Assembly (NCBI GenBank): GCA_029834535.1
Contig: JAQMWT010000357.1
Span: forward strand, 1 to 64,000
DNA from: Chrysophaeum taylorii
Taxonomy: Eukaryota; Sar; Pelagophyceae; Pelagomonadales; Pelagomonadaceae
Direction: 5' to 3'
DNA: 64,000 bases
Below are positions 8,001-17,667 of the stretch, piece by piece. The first letter of the stretch is position 1, and each line of letters begins with the position of its first letter. Under the pieces are notes generated by a model. That model saw nothing but the letters and a program-made list of their open reading frames with translations. It ran no database searches and was not told the DNA's origin. A program made the position numbers and the translations under genes.

Positions 8001-10421
8001 ATGGAGGGGAGTGGGAGCAAGAACGGGGGTCCGCTCGCCCTCAAGTTCCACCAGCAACCTCCCGAGTTTCCGTTTCAGAATGTGTACTTCGAGCTCAAGG
8101 TATTTCTCCAGGAGCTCGACACGGGCGAGCCAAAATGCGGGGGCGACGTGCCCCTGGAGCTGCGGCTGTGGTTCGACGAGACGCCGAGGACGGAGGCGCC
8201 GCGGTGCATCGAGGTGGAGGGCGGGGAGGAACAGCTGTACATTCGCAAGGAGACGGGTTGCTGCGAGGTTCGAGCGCGCATAACAAAGTGCTCCATGGAC
8301 CTGGAGAATCGTGCGTTTGTTATCTGCGCGAGTGCCAAGCAGACCGGGGTCGTCGAAGATTTTTCGCGGTCGTTCAAGGTAATGCGGCATCGACTGGTGA
8401 TCGGGGATTCTCAGCCGTGGGAGGACCCGTGGTATAAGGACGAGGGCGGGCGCGAGAAGTGTATCGAGCTGCACGTCAAGCTCGTGGATTCCGAGTCCGA
8501 GGTGGTCGTGGACCGGAAGATGCCACTGCGCGTGCAGTTGCTTTACGCCGAGAAGCTGAACGCGGTAACGAACCAGGACATTCTGAAGGTGTTTGGTCCG
8601 GCCGAACAGCAGGGGGGTCACGCGACGGGCGAAGTCGTGCGATTGCCCGGCGACGCGGGAGTCGGCGGCGTCATGCTCGAGCACGGGAGCGCGGACGTCA
8701 AGCTACGGATCGAGGACGTGTCGAAGAACCACCAGGGCCAGAACTTTCGGATACGCGTCGCGCCCGACACGTTGAATTCCCCCACCGATTGCGACGTGAG
8801 CCACGACTTGAGTAGATCGGTGACGGTCCGGTCCAAGCGAAACAAGCGGCGAAACAACGCGAACAACAACCACGCTACAGCGGGGGGACCGCGGAGTTTG
8901 ACGGGAAGTAGCGACGTCCCGAGACCGATCTTGCCGCCCGACGGCCCCGCCCCCCGCTCGGCGTTGCCCGGCCAGATCATGAGGTCGATGCAAAGCGCGA
9001 ACGACCTCAAGCTTCTGGCTGCCGAGACGGCCAACGACCAGTGCAGGGTCGCGCTGGGAGCGGCGATGGACTGGATCAACACGGCGCTCGAGACGCTCAG
9101 GCACCTCGAGTGGCGGGTCGTGGGCTACGAACCCTATGCCGACGGCACGAACGCCGACCCCTCCAAGCCCCTCTACGTGATGACCAACCCCAACGACCGC
9201 ATCGCCCAGCTCATCCGCGCCTACGACGACAGCGTCGCGCCCCACGCGCATCCCAACGTCGTGATGGCAGCCCCCGACAGCCACGGCGTTACGAACGATG
9301 GCACCCCTTCTTCCAAACGCCCCCGAACCTCGGACGCGTCCGAAAGCCAGACCCATCGGCTGAGCCGCCCCGCGACCCGCCTAAGCAGCGCCCAACTACA
9401 GCAGCAGCAGCAGCAGCAGCGAGGAAGGCTTGCGGCGGCGTCGTCGTCGTCGGGGCCCTCCAGACCCAAGTTCGCCAACGGCCGCGTCCACGACGCGTCG
9501 GACGACGACGACGACGACGACGACGACATGATCGGCGGCGACGCGATGCCGACGTCGCTCGAGCGGCCGACGCTCTCCCGGGCGCGAACGAGCGTCAACG
9601 CGGTGCTCGACGCCATCCAGGGCACGACGCGTTCGACCGGAGCCGCGGCGGCGACGACGCCCGCGTTCCCCGACCGCATTCAGTCCAACATGTTCGACGA
9701 CGACAAGACTGCCGGCGTGGGGCTCCCGCCTCCCGTCCAGAACAACAACGTCAACAACAACGCGACGGCCTCGACGTCGGGCATGGCGACGTCGGCGGCC
9801 ACCCCCGGCGCGGCGACCAACGCGCTCGCGCCGCCCACGATGCTTCGCGGCGTGTCGTCGTTGTACGTCGGAGACAGCATCCCTTCCTCCGACCGCGCGC
9901 CTCCCGCGGCCGACGGCAACGACCTCGCGGGTATAGACCTCGCCGAGCAGGCAGTCCGCGTCGTCCTCGCCAAGCGCTTCAAACCGCCCCGCACCGGCGC
10001 CGCCGCGCTCGGTTTTCCCGCGTTCGACGCTGAGCACCGTCTCGTCGGCCTCTACCGCGAGATCCAGGCCTCCAACTCGACCCAGATCGTCTTCGTCCCG
10101 GCGAACAGCTCCGAGGCCGGCCTCCAGCCCGGGGACAGCGAGCTCGCGACCAAGGCCTACGAGAGGGAAGTCGCCAAAAAATCCGACTGTGTCCACGATC
10201 TCGCGCGCCACGGATCCCTCGAGCGCCTCAAGGAAAATGTGGCCATCTACCACTGGAGCAAGGAGGCGTTTGCGAACGATATCGACTCTTCAGACCTCCA
10301 GAAACCTTCCGACAAGAAAAAATCAACAGAGACGAACGGGAGGGGGGGGAGGGTCCCTGCCAAGGCGGACCACCACGCGCCCAAAACCATTGCCCAGCTC
10401 GCGAACGCTATCAAGCAGTGA
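8001..10421 (+). CDS. Large low-complexity protein with two N-terminal beta-rich repeats, function unknown
   Basis: The product is 806 aa from the ATG at 8001; the frame is open only two codons further up. I do not recognise a named family. Residues about 15-130 and 145-275 look like two related beta-rich modules of about 120 residues. Each opens with a strand such as VPLELRLWF or MPLRVQLLY, and each ends with FSRSFKVM or LSRSVTVR. The motif KLRIEDVSKNHQGQNFRIRV sits in the second. A basic patch RSKRNKRRNN follows and may be a nuclear signal. The middle is disordered, with poly-Gln (about 470), a run of Asp (about 505-512) and Asn/Ala-rich tracts. The C-terminal 150 residues are again ordered. 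A regulatory nuclear protein is possible but is inference. Confidence 0.75.
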   Translation: MEGSGSKNGGPLALKFHQQPPEFPFQNVYFELKVFLQELDTGEPKCGGDVPLELRLWFDETPRTEAPRCIEVEGGEEQLYIRKETGCCEVRARITKCSMDLENRAFVICASAKQTGVVEDFSRSFKVMRHRLVIGDSQPWEDPWYKDEGGREKCIELHVKLVDSESEVVVDRKMPLRVQLLYAEKLNAVTNQDILKVFGPAEQQGGHATGEVVRLPGDAGVGGVMLEHGSADVKLRIEDVSKNHQGQNFRIRVAPDTLNSPTDCDVSHDLSRSVTVRSKRNKRRNNANNNHATAGGPRSLTGSSDVPRPILPPDGPAPRSALPGQIMRSMQSANDLKLLAAETANDQCRVALGAAMDWINTALETLRHLEWRVVGYEPYADGTNADPSKPLYVMTNPNDRIAQLIRAYDDSVAPHAHPNVVMAAPDSHGVTNDGTPSSKRPRTSDASESQTHRLSRPATRLSSAQLQQQQQQQRGRLAAASSSSGPSRPKFANGRVHDASDDDDDDDDDMIGGDAMPTSLERPTLSRARTSVNAVLDAIQGTTRSTGAAAATTPAFPDRIQSNMFDDDKTAGVGLPPPVQNNNVNNNATASTSGMATSAATPGAATNALAPPTMLRGVSSLYVGDSIPSSDRAPPAADGNDLAGIDLAEQAVRVVLAKRFKPPRTGAAALGFPAFDAEHRLVGLYREIQASNSTQIVFVPANSSEAGLQPGDSELATKAYEREVAKKSDCVHDLARHGSLERLKENVAIYHWSKEAFANDIDSSDLQKPSDKKKSTETNGRGGRVPAKADHHAPKTIAQLANAIKQ

Positions 10422-10814
10422 CGTTTTCTTTTGATTGTACATGCTCTGTACGCTGAGCCGAGGACGGCGACGACGGCGCCACCTCTCTTTTGTTTCATCA
10501 CCTGGTTCTGCGCGGTCCCTTTTTGTGCCTCGGGCGCGCCTTCGCGCCTGTTGCTCGCGTGTCCCGCTCTAATAATATATTATGTCGCCGTCTTCCACCT
10601 TTGTTGTGCTGCTGCCCACCACAGAGGTCTCCGCCACCGCTGCTTTGAAGCGTCGCGCAGTCGGGTATGCACCCGGCGGTGTCGTGCCTATCTAATGGAG
10701 ATAGACGCACAAACAGACGGACAATCAAGCCCCGCTGTGTGTTCCCCCCCCCCGCACCGGCGCCGCCCGAAAAAGAAGAAGAGGAAGAAGAAGAAAATCA
10801 AGTCTGTGAAGACA
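10422..10814 (+). other. Intergenic region upstream of FMN reductase
   Basis: No coding signal is seen. It holds a short AT-rich patch (TAATAATATATTAT, about 10570-10583), which could lie in a promoter, and an A/G-rich run at about 10771-10800. Confidence 0.3.
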
Positions 10815-11575
10815 ATGATGACGTCGTCGCTTCGTGCCTTGAATCGCGTGCGGTGCATGTCGACGGCTGCTGCCAACTTGCGCGACCCCGTTATCGGCGT
10901 CATCTCGGGGTCGGCCCGCAGCGGGTCGTTCAACACGACGCTTGCCAAGGCGGCGGGAAAGATGGCGGAGGCCAAGGGTGCGACGACGATGCTCATCAAT
11001 CTCGGGTTTGACTACGCACTGCCGTTGTATTCGCAAGACCTCGAAGTGGACTTTCCGGCAGCGGCGGTCGAGCTCAAGGCAAAGCTGGCGTCGTGCGACG
11101 CTTGGATCATCGCTGGACCGGAGTACAACGGCTTCGCGACTCCGCTACTCGTCAACGCCATCACGTGGAGCTCGCGGGGCGACCCGCCGGGGGAGATGTA
11201 CGCGACGTTCAAGGTGCGGACGAATAACGCTTAGTAGGCGTACCGCGAGCGCAGGGTAAGACGGCCGCGGTCATCGCGACCTCGCCGGGCGGGCTCGGAG
11301 GCATGCGCGCTCTCAACTCGTACAAGGAACTTCTGATGAATCTCGGGACGACCTGCCTGCCGCTGAGCGTTGCGGTGGGGGGCGCGATGAAGGCCTTTAA
11401 GGAGGACGGCTCTCTGGCGGACAGTAAGATGGCGGGCATGCTGGACGGGCTCATCACGCAACTCGTGCACGTCGCGCGATCCGAGGCGAATCGCGAGGTC
11501 GCGTGCGAGATTCTCAGCACGCTCAAGAAGGCCGCGACTGCTGGTGAATACGGCGCCGTCACGGCGGCGACGTGA
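10815..11575 (+). CDS. NADPH-dependent FMN reductase family protein (two exons)
   Basis: Exons are 10815-11213 and 11255-11575, giving 239 aa. The intron 11214-11254 is 41 nt (GTGCGG to GCGCAG), and splicing restores the family sequence FK-GKTAAVIATSPGGLGG. The flavodoxin-like FMN-binding loop is seen as ISGSARSGSFNTTL, and AGPEYNGFATPLLVNAI is the conserved second FMN loop. This matches the NADPH:FMN/quinone reductases (ChrR/azoreductase-like) that reduce FMN, quinones or chromate. Residues 1-30 are rich in Arg and Ser and could target a mitochondrion or plastid. Two ATGs are adjacent (10815 and 10818); I chose the first. Confidence 0.88.
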
Positions 11576-11755
11576 GATGCTTCTCAATTCGCCTGCCAGC
11601 AGCGAGACTCTCGCCCGTGGTGTGTTGGCCGGCCGCGCGATCTCGACAATGATAAGAATGTCCGACGACGACGACGACGACGACGATTCGCGCTCGGGCC
11701 GGTCGGTCGGTCGGTCGGTCGGTCAAAAGCCTTACTACTACACCATCGATATTAC
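11576..11755. repeat. Simple repeats between convergent genes
   Basis: The gap between the reductase and MATE stop codons holds a GAC trinucleotide run (about 11663-11686) and a GGTC tetranucleotide run (about 11699-11723). Confidence 0.85.
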
Positions 11756-13288
11756 CTAGAAGATGGCTGACGAATTCGAAGACGGTGCGAGGAAGAATCC
11801 CTGCCAGGGGCCAGTGTTGGATGCTATCCGGGCGAGTCCGGCGACGCACTGGACGGAGAAGAGGGCGGCGAGGGAAACCCAGAGTCTCGCGAGGGTGGGT
11901 GGTTGGTCGCGCGTCGCGTAGAGCGTGGTCGCGCACGCAAATTGCGCGAGCCACATGGTCGCCGAGGCCGCCTTCCAGTCGAGGAAACCCATGAGCGCGC
12001 CGTTGATGGGGTAGGCCAGGCCTTTAAGCACTTGGCACGCCATGACCAGCGGGAAAATCGCGAGCGCTGCGGCACGGACGGCCGCGTCAGTCGTTAACCC
12101 GCCGACGACGGAGACGCGGTTGGCGTAGCTCACCGAGCTGAGGAGGAGCGAGGCTCCGAGGCCGACGAAGAGGCCTCGTTTGAAGACGTGGACCGTTGCG
12201 GCGCGGTCTTTGCGCTCGCGCGCGCACAGAGACTGCGTCGCGACGGCGGCCGACTCGCAGAGCTGGGTCGTCGCGACGCCGAGTTGAAAGCACAGGTTGT
12301 GTGCCGCCGCGCTCACCGCGCCGAGTCTCGAAGCCTCGCGCGCGCAGATCGAGTACGCAGCGATCTTGCCGAGGCTCCGGAGTACGACGAAGGCGCCGGC
12401 CGAGAGGTATTGCCCGAGCGCGGCGAAGACGCGGTCCTTCGACGAGGCCGTCAGCAAGCTGATAACCGAGGGCTTACGCTGCTTGACCGCGAGCCTCTTC
12501 AAGAGCGGATAGAGGGCGATGGTCTGCGCGACCGCCGTGCCCATGGCAGCGCCGGCGGCGCCCATCCCGAGCGGGAATATGAAAATAGGGTCGAGAACGG
12601 CGTTGAGGCCGCAGAAGAGGAGCGAAGCGGCGAGGGGCGAGGTCGTGTCCCCGAGGCCCCGGAAGATGCCGTTCGCAACAAGCCACAAGCTCGCCGTCGG
12701 GGCCCCGAGGGCGGCAACACACAGATAGCTGAGCGCGGGGCCGCGCATGACCGAGTCGGGTCCGACGAGGGCGACGCGCGTCAGGATGACCGGCGCGAGG
12801 CACAGCACGATCGTCATCTGCGCGAGGCCGACCGCGATCGCGAGCGCGAGCGCGGCGCTCGTGCTGGCCGTGTCTTGGTCGTCTCCCGCCGCCGCGACAA
12901 AGCTGATCGATGTCCGGAGCAGAGGATCGTTCGACAACTTGCTGAGAGCGTACGTCGTCGCGATTGCCGCGCCGGCGCCGCCCAAGGAGGCCGCGCCGAG
13001 CCGCCCGAGGTACGCGGTGTCGACGAGCCGCGCGATCGGCTCCGCCGAGAATTGGACAAAGGCGGGCACAGCGATGCGGGCGAAGGCGGTGTCGAGCTCG
13101 CGCCGTTTATGATGATGATGATGATGATTATTGCCTTTCGACGCGGCGCCACCCACCTTGTTGTCGGCGTCGCCGGGAATGCTCACCATTTCTCGTCGAA
13201 AAGCGGCCGCCCCGCGTCGCTGGTGGCGCACGGAGGACGACACGAGCCCGTCGACGACGACGACGACGAGCAGAAGAAAATGACGCAT
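11756..13288 (-). CDS. MATE family efflux transporter, probably plastid-targeted
   Basis: The product is 510 aa from ATG at 13288 to TAG at 11756. The frame stays open far upstream, but that region codes for the sugar kinase-epimerase in another frame, so the long extension is discarded. Family motifs include SAEPIARLVDTAYLGRLG near the first helix, NGIFRGLGDT and YPINGALMGFLDW. About twelve hydrophobic segments are spread over residues 60-500, as expected for MATE/DinF-like cation- or drug-coupled antiporters. The N-terminus MRHFLLLVVVVVDG looks like a signal peptide, followed by basic RHQRRGAAAF. That resembles the bipartite plastid-targeting leader of algae with secondary plastids (inference). 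The substrate is unknown. Confidence 0.87.
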   Translation of the reverse strand: MRHFLLLVVVVVDGLVSSSVRHQRRGAAAFRREMVSIPGDADNKVGGAASKGNNHHHHHHKRRELDTAFARIAVPAFVQFSAEPIARLVDTAYLGRLGAASLGGAGAAIATTYALSKLSNDPLLRTSISFVAAAGDDQDTASTSAALALAIAVGLAQMTIVLCLAPVILTRVALVGPDSVMRGPALSYLCVAALGAPTASLWLVANGIFRGLGDTTSPLAASLLFCGLNAVLDPIFIFPLGMGAAGAAMGTAVAQTIALYPLLKRLAVKQRKPSVISLLTASSKDRVFAALGQYLSAGAFVVLRSLGKIAAYSICAREASRLGAVSAAAHNLCFQLGVATTQLCESAAVATQSLCARERKDRAATVHVFKRGLFVGLGASLLLSSVSYANRVSVVGGLTTDAAVRAAALAIFPLVMACQVLKGLAYPINGALMGFLDWKAASATMWLAQFACATTLYATRDQPPTLARLWVSLAALFSVQCVAGLARIASNTGPWQGFFLAPSSNSSAIF

Positions 13289-13374
13289 AATGCTATCTAT
13301 CGATCGCCAGGTTGAAGAAGAGACGCGTCTACTTTCTGGACAATTCTCTCCACCTCCAAGTCCATCCCTCCTAC

Positions 13375-15669
13375 CTAGGCCGTGACGGCCGCGCGGAGTG
13401 CCGCGACCGCGGCGGCTATACGAGTGCGCCTCAAAGTCGGGAGCTCGACGTCGGGGGTCGCGGGGAAGACGTAGGATCCGGCGGCCAGGATGTCCGCGCC
13501 AGCCCGGTAGGCGGCTTGGCCCGTGTGGAGATTGATGCCACCGTCGACCATGATGCGCAAGGCGGGAAACCGTGCGCGGAGGGCGCGGATTTTGTCGAGG
13601 ACGTGGGGGCGAAAGGTCTGGCCGCCCCGGCCGGGGTCGACCGCGAGGAGGTCGACGAGGTCGACGAGGTCGGAGGAAACGAGGGGCTCGACGTCGGCGA
13701 TCGGCGTGTCGGGGGAAATGCAGACGCCGGCGTCGCAGCCAAAGGAGCGAATGTGGCGGGCGAGCATGTGGGCCGCCTTTTCGGAGGCGAGGGCCTCGCG
13801 CTGGAAGGTGATGCGGGAGGCGCCGGCGGTGGCGAGCGAGGCGACGTGGGCGGAGGGATCGGACGCGGCGAGATGGACGTCGATGACGGCGTCGGGGAGG
13901 GCCCGGCGGAGCGCACGGACCGAAGCGGGGCCGAGGCTCGAGAGGGCGCCGCAGGAAACCGAGGAGCCGTCGCAGACGTCGAGGTGCAGCCAGGCGCCGG
14001 CGTCGTGGGCGGCGGCGGCGTCGTCGCGGAGCGCGCCGGCGTCTGCCGCGAGGACCGAGGCGGAAATCGTGACGCCGCGCTTGGGCTCGAGGTCGGCGAG
14101 CGCTGGCGCGAGCCTCGCGTAGCGTTCGTAGACCTCGGCGTAGCGCGCGGCCGCGTCGGGATCGGGCGCGATCATTCGGGGCGAGCGTCGCGAGAGCTGC
14201 GCCGTCTCGGAAATCGAGGCGTTGGTCGCGCTTGCCGACGCGAGGATCGCGGCGCCCGCGAGGACGAGATTTGCGTTGTCGTCGTCGTAGGCGATCGAGA
14301 CGTTGGCCGCGTCGGCGTGCATCCGCAAAAATAGCGGCGACTTGGTCGCGCCTCCGCAGAATCGGACGGCGCGCGGCATCGAAATCACGTCGCGGAGCGC
14401 GGAGAGGCTCGCGCGAGTTCCGAGGCAGATCGCCTCGAGGAGCGCGCGCCAGACGTGGCCGCGCGCGTGCGCGAGCGAGAGCCCGACTACCGCGCCGCGG
14501 GCGCGGGGGTCGGTAACGGGCGTGCGCGCCCCCTGGAACGTCTCGAGGGCGCACGCCCCCTCGGCGCCGACGGGGACCTCGTTGGCCTCGGCATCGAGCT
14601 CGGCGAGCGACGCCGCGCCAAACAATCTTTGGGCCCACCGGAGCATTGAGCCCGTCGAGCTCTGGCCGCCTTCGGCCATCATCTGGTGCGCGAGCGGCGC
14701 GCCGCGATACGGACCCCAGCACCCGCGCGACGACGACTCGGAGGAATGCCGGAGGTCCTGGCTCGCGAGATGAAGGTGCGACGAGCCCGTCACGACGACG
14801 CCGCCGCCCTCGGGCGCCGCGGCGACCAGTGCCACGAAGGCGTCGGCGCCGCCCTGCACGACGACGCACTCGGCAGAAAGCCCGCCGAGATGGGCGCGCG
14901 CCTCCGGCGTCAGCCGGCCGACGGGCGCGCCCATCGCCACGCACGCGGGCGGCCACTTGGGACCGAGGTCCTCGAGGTCGACCGCGTGCAGCAGAGACCG
15001 CGGCCGGCCGCCGAAGACGCCGTCTTCGATCTTCTCGACCGCCGCGACGCCGTCGCAGTGCCACCGCGTCGCGACGTTGCACCCTCCGGCGACCCACCGC
15101 CCCGTGCACTTGAAATTGACCCAGTCCTGTGCCTCGCAGACCCGTTCCGCGGCCTCCCACACCCGAGGCTCGTACCGCTTGATCCAGAGCGCCTTGCACA
15201 GCATCCACTCGGCCGACACGGGTCCGCGCCCGCCGCAATTCACGCGGAGGGCCGGATCCCCGCCGCCGAGCCGCATCATGTCCTCGGCCTCGCGGACGGC
15301 GCGCGCGTCGCACCACATGATAGCCGGCCGCAGCGGCTCGCCGCGCCCGTCGCACGCTATTACCGTGCACGACGTGCACGCGAAGCACACGGCCTCGACG
15401 AGCGACGCGTCGATCCCCGCCACGATGCGCCGCATCGCCGCGCCGAGACCCTCCCACCAGTCCGCAGGATCCTGCTCCACCAGCCCCGCCGCGGGGTACT
15501 TCGTTTCGTGCGACTCCGAACTCGTCGCGACCACGCTCCCGTCCTCCGCGTCGACGAGCGACGCGCGAAGCGATTCGGTCCCAACGTCGATACCCACCAC
15601 ATACCGTTGCCGCCGACTCAAAGCGGCTGCTTGGAGAGCGCCACCCACGACCAGCCGCAACAACATCAT
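13375..15669 (-). CDS. FGGY carbohydrate kinase-ribulose-phosphate 3-epimerase fusion
   Basis: One uninterrupted 764-aa frame carries two enzymes. Residues about 20-500 are an FGGY-family sugar kinase: IDVGTESLRASLVD (phosphate-1-like), AIMWCDARAVREAE, AEWMLCKALW, the catalytic Asp in VQGGADAFVAL, GSSHLHL and CGGATKSPLFLRM. It most resembles the ribulokinase-like branch. Residues about 525-764 are a ribulose-phosphate 3-epimerase: metal and catalytic residues are seen in LHLDVCDG, IDVHLAAS, AVDPGRGGQ and MVDGGIN, although loops differ from the usual form. If the kinase acts on D-ribulose, the protein makes ribulose 5-phosphate and isomerises it to xylulose 5-phosphate. The start ATG-ATG at 15669 gives a short hydrophobic leader of uncertain role. 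Confidence 0.9.
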   Translation of the reverse strand: MMLLRLVVGGALQAAALSRRQRYVVGIDVGTESLRASLVDAEDGSVVATSSESHETKYPAAGLVEQDPADWWEGLGAAMRRIVAGIDASLVEAVCFACTSCTVIACDGRGEPLRPAIMWCDARAVREAEDMMRLGGGDPALRVNCGGRGPVSAEWMLCKALWIKRYEPRVWEAAERVCEAQDWVNFKCTGRWVAGGCNVATRWHCDGVAAVEKIEDGVFGGRPRSLLHAVDLEDLGPKWPPACVAMGAPVGRLTPEARAHLGGLSAECVVVQGGADAFVALVAAAPEGGGVVVTGSSHLHLASQDLRHSSESSSRGCWGPYRGAPLAHQMMAEGGQSSTGSMLRWAQRLFGAASLAELDAEANEVPVGAEGACALETFQGARTPVTDPRARGAVVGLSLAHARGHVWRALLEAICLGTRASLSALRDVISMPRAVRFCGGATKSPLFLRMHADAANVSIAYDDDNANLVLAGAAILASASATNASISETAQLSRRSPRMIAPDPDAAARYAEVYERYARLAPALADLEPKRGVTISASVLAADAGALRDDAAAAHDAGAWLHLDVCDGSSVSCGALSSLGPASVRALRRALPDAVIDVHLAASDPSAHVASLATAGASRITFQREALASEKAAHMLARHIRSFGCDAGVCISPDTPIADVEPLVSSDLVDLVDLLAVDPGRGGQTFRPHVLDKIRALRARFPALRIMVDGGINLHTGQAAYRAGADILAAGSYVFPATPDVELPTLRRTRIAAAVAALRAAVTA

Positions 15670-16249
15670 TATTTCTTACCACCACCGACAATGCGCCATC
15701 TTCTTCAACATCGACTTGACGCACTTTCGGCCCTTCTTTCCTAAACCCTATCGTGCGAAAATTAATTGCTACGACGGACTCGCGCTTTCCATTGGCTTCC
15801 AACGCCGACTCGTCGTGCGGGTCTGTCCCTGGATGCAGCAGCAGCAGCACGTTCTTTGTTCCATTATTCGTTCGTTCGTTCATTCTGCACCCGGGACAAG
15901 GTGGAAGCTGCTGCGCGGTGTCGGGCGAGAGATCTCGCACAACCCACGTCTTTGCATTGCATTGCATTGCATTGCATTGCATTGCGTTGCGTTGCGTAGC
16001 GTTGCTATAATAATATATCACACACATGGCCCGCCAGCGCCCTCTCGAAAGGAGAGGGCGGCATAATAGCGCCCAGCAGCAGCAACGGCGATCGCGCGGC
16101 CACAAACAGAGAGGTAACGCTACGCTTACGTTGTAGCGATTATTCGTCGTACCGCGAACGAGCGCACAAAACCACGCAGAAAGAGAGAGGGAGAAAGAAA
16201 GAGAAACCGACGACGCATTCAATAGCAGGTCGTCGGCCGGCACCTCGTG
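15670..16249. other. Intergenic region with TTGCA pentanucleotide repeat
   Basis: This lies upstream of the kinase-epimerase and downstream of the remodeller gene. It holds a tandem TTGCA run drifting into TTGCG (about 15951-16005), followed by an AT-rich patch (TATAATAATATATCA, about 16005-16020). No gene is supported. Confidence 0.6.
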
Positions 16250-17635
16250 CTACACCAAGGAATGTCTCGCCGACGGCGGCAGCGGCATTGTGCTAATGCG
16301 GGCCATAAACTCAGCTTGCTCTCGTTCGTAGCGAATTTTGTCGAGTTCTGAACGGCGATCCATTTCGGTGCGCTCCGCCTGTGTAACGACGTGTGGGCTC
16401 GCAGCAAAGAACCACGTACCGGCGACGCGCGCTCCCACATCTCGGTGAGGGTCGCTCTGAGCTGGGACTCGGTCGATTGAGGATTTTGATTACGTAGTTC
16501 ACGAACGTGATGCCGCATGAAACAGCGCAGCGCCGATCGCGGTTTCTTTGGCGGGGGACCGGCGGCGCTGAGCGTGGCGTCGTCAAACGCGGGCGACGAA
16601 GCCTGGCAAAAACAACATCAATAAGGCGACGTCAAGACTTCATATATTCTCACACGCGGTGCTTCTTCTTCTTTGTCATCGTCGGGTCGCGGGCGCTTCG
16701 TGCCGCTTGGCGCAGCCACAAGTTCTGGCCTTGTCCTCATTTGGACCATGTTGACTTCCGCCGGCGGACGCAGCAGCGGTTGCGGACGCGGCGGCGACGG
16801 AAAGAAACGTTGATGCGCCCCGTTGACGAGAGCGGGTGTAGCCACCGTTGCGGGGACTGACAAGGGCATCACAGGGCCCACGAGCTCATTACGCTGATGT
16901 TGTTGTTGTTCAGCACTCGGCACGGCACGCACGACGTGTGGTGCTTTGTTGGTAACAAGCGCGACGGCGGGCGGAGCGGGCACCGCGGGCGCGGTGGTTA
17001 CAGGTGGGCCGCCTGCCGGTGTCGCAGGTCTAGGTGCCGCCTGCGCCGCTGACTGCGGCGCGGCGGGCAAAATAACAGCAGGTGCCGCAGCGTGCTGGGA
17101 GGTTGCGATGACTGGGGGCGTGGCAGGCTGCGTTGGTTGTAAAGCGGGCGGCCCAGGTGCGACGGGCGGCGCGGGTTGTGGCTGGAGACCGAGCTGCGCC
17201 GGTTGCAAGGCGGACGGCCCAGGTACGACGGGCGGCGCGGGTTGTGGTTGGAGACCGAGCTGCGCCGGTTGTAAGGCGGACGGCCCAGGTGCGACGGGCG
17301 GCGCGGGTTGTGGCTGGAGACCGAGCTGCGCCGGTTGTAAGGCGGACGGCCCAGGTGCGACGGGCGGCGCGGGTTGTGGCTGGAGACCGAGCTGTGCCGG
17401 TTGCAAGGCGGACGGCCCAGGTGCGACGGGCGGCGCGGGTTGTGGCTGGAGACCGAGCTGCGCCGGTTGTAAGGCGGACGGCCCAGGTGCGACGGGCGGC
17501 GCGGGTTGTGGCTGGAGACCGACCGACGCAAGTGGGCGCAGAGGGTCCGCAGCAGTAGTAGTAGGTACAAGTGGCGGTGCTGCGGGCTCTGGAGGGGGCG
17601 GTGCCATCGAAGCAGCAGCAGCACTGCCCCCGTTG

Positions 17636-17667
<32 letters not shown>

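Noticed and set aside
13289-16243. Upstream two thirds of the 1495-codon minus-strand frame ending in the MATE gene
   Set aside because: It is out of frame with the kinase-epimerase on the same strand, is Arg/Gly-rich and has no domain. Only 11756-13288 is a gene.
17130-17530. CRISPR-like array
   Set aside because: Repeats are direct, adjacent and in coding frame, with no unique spacers; it is a protein-coding minisatellite.
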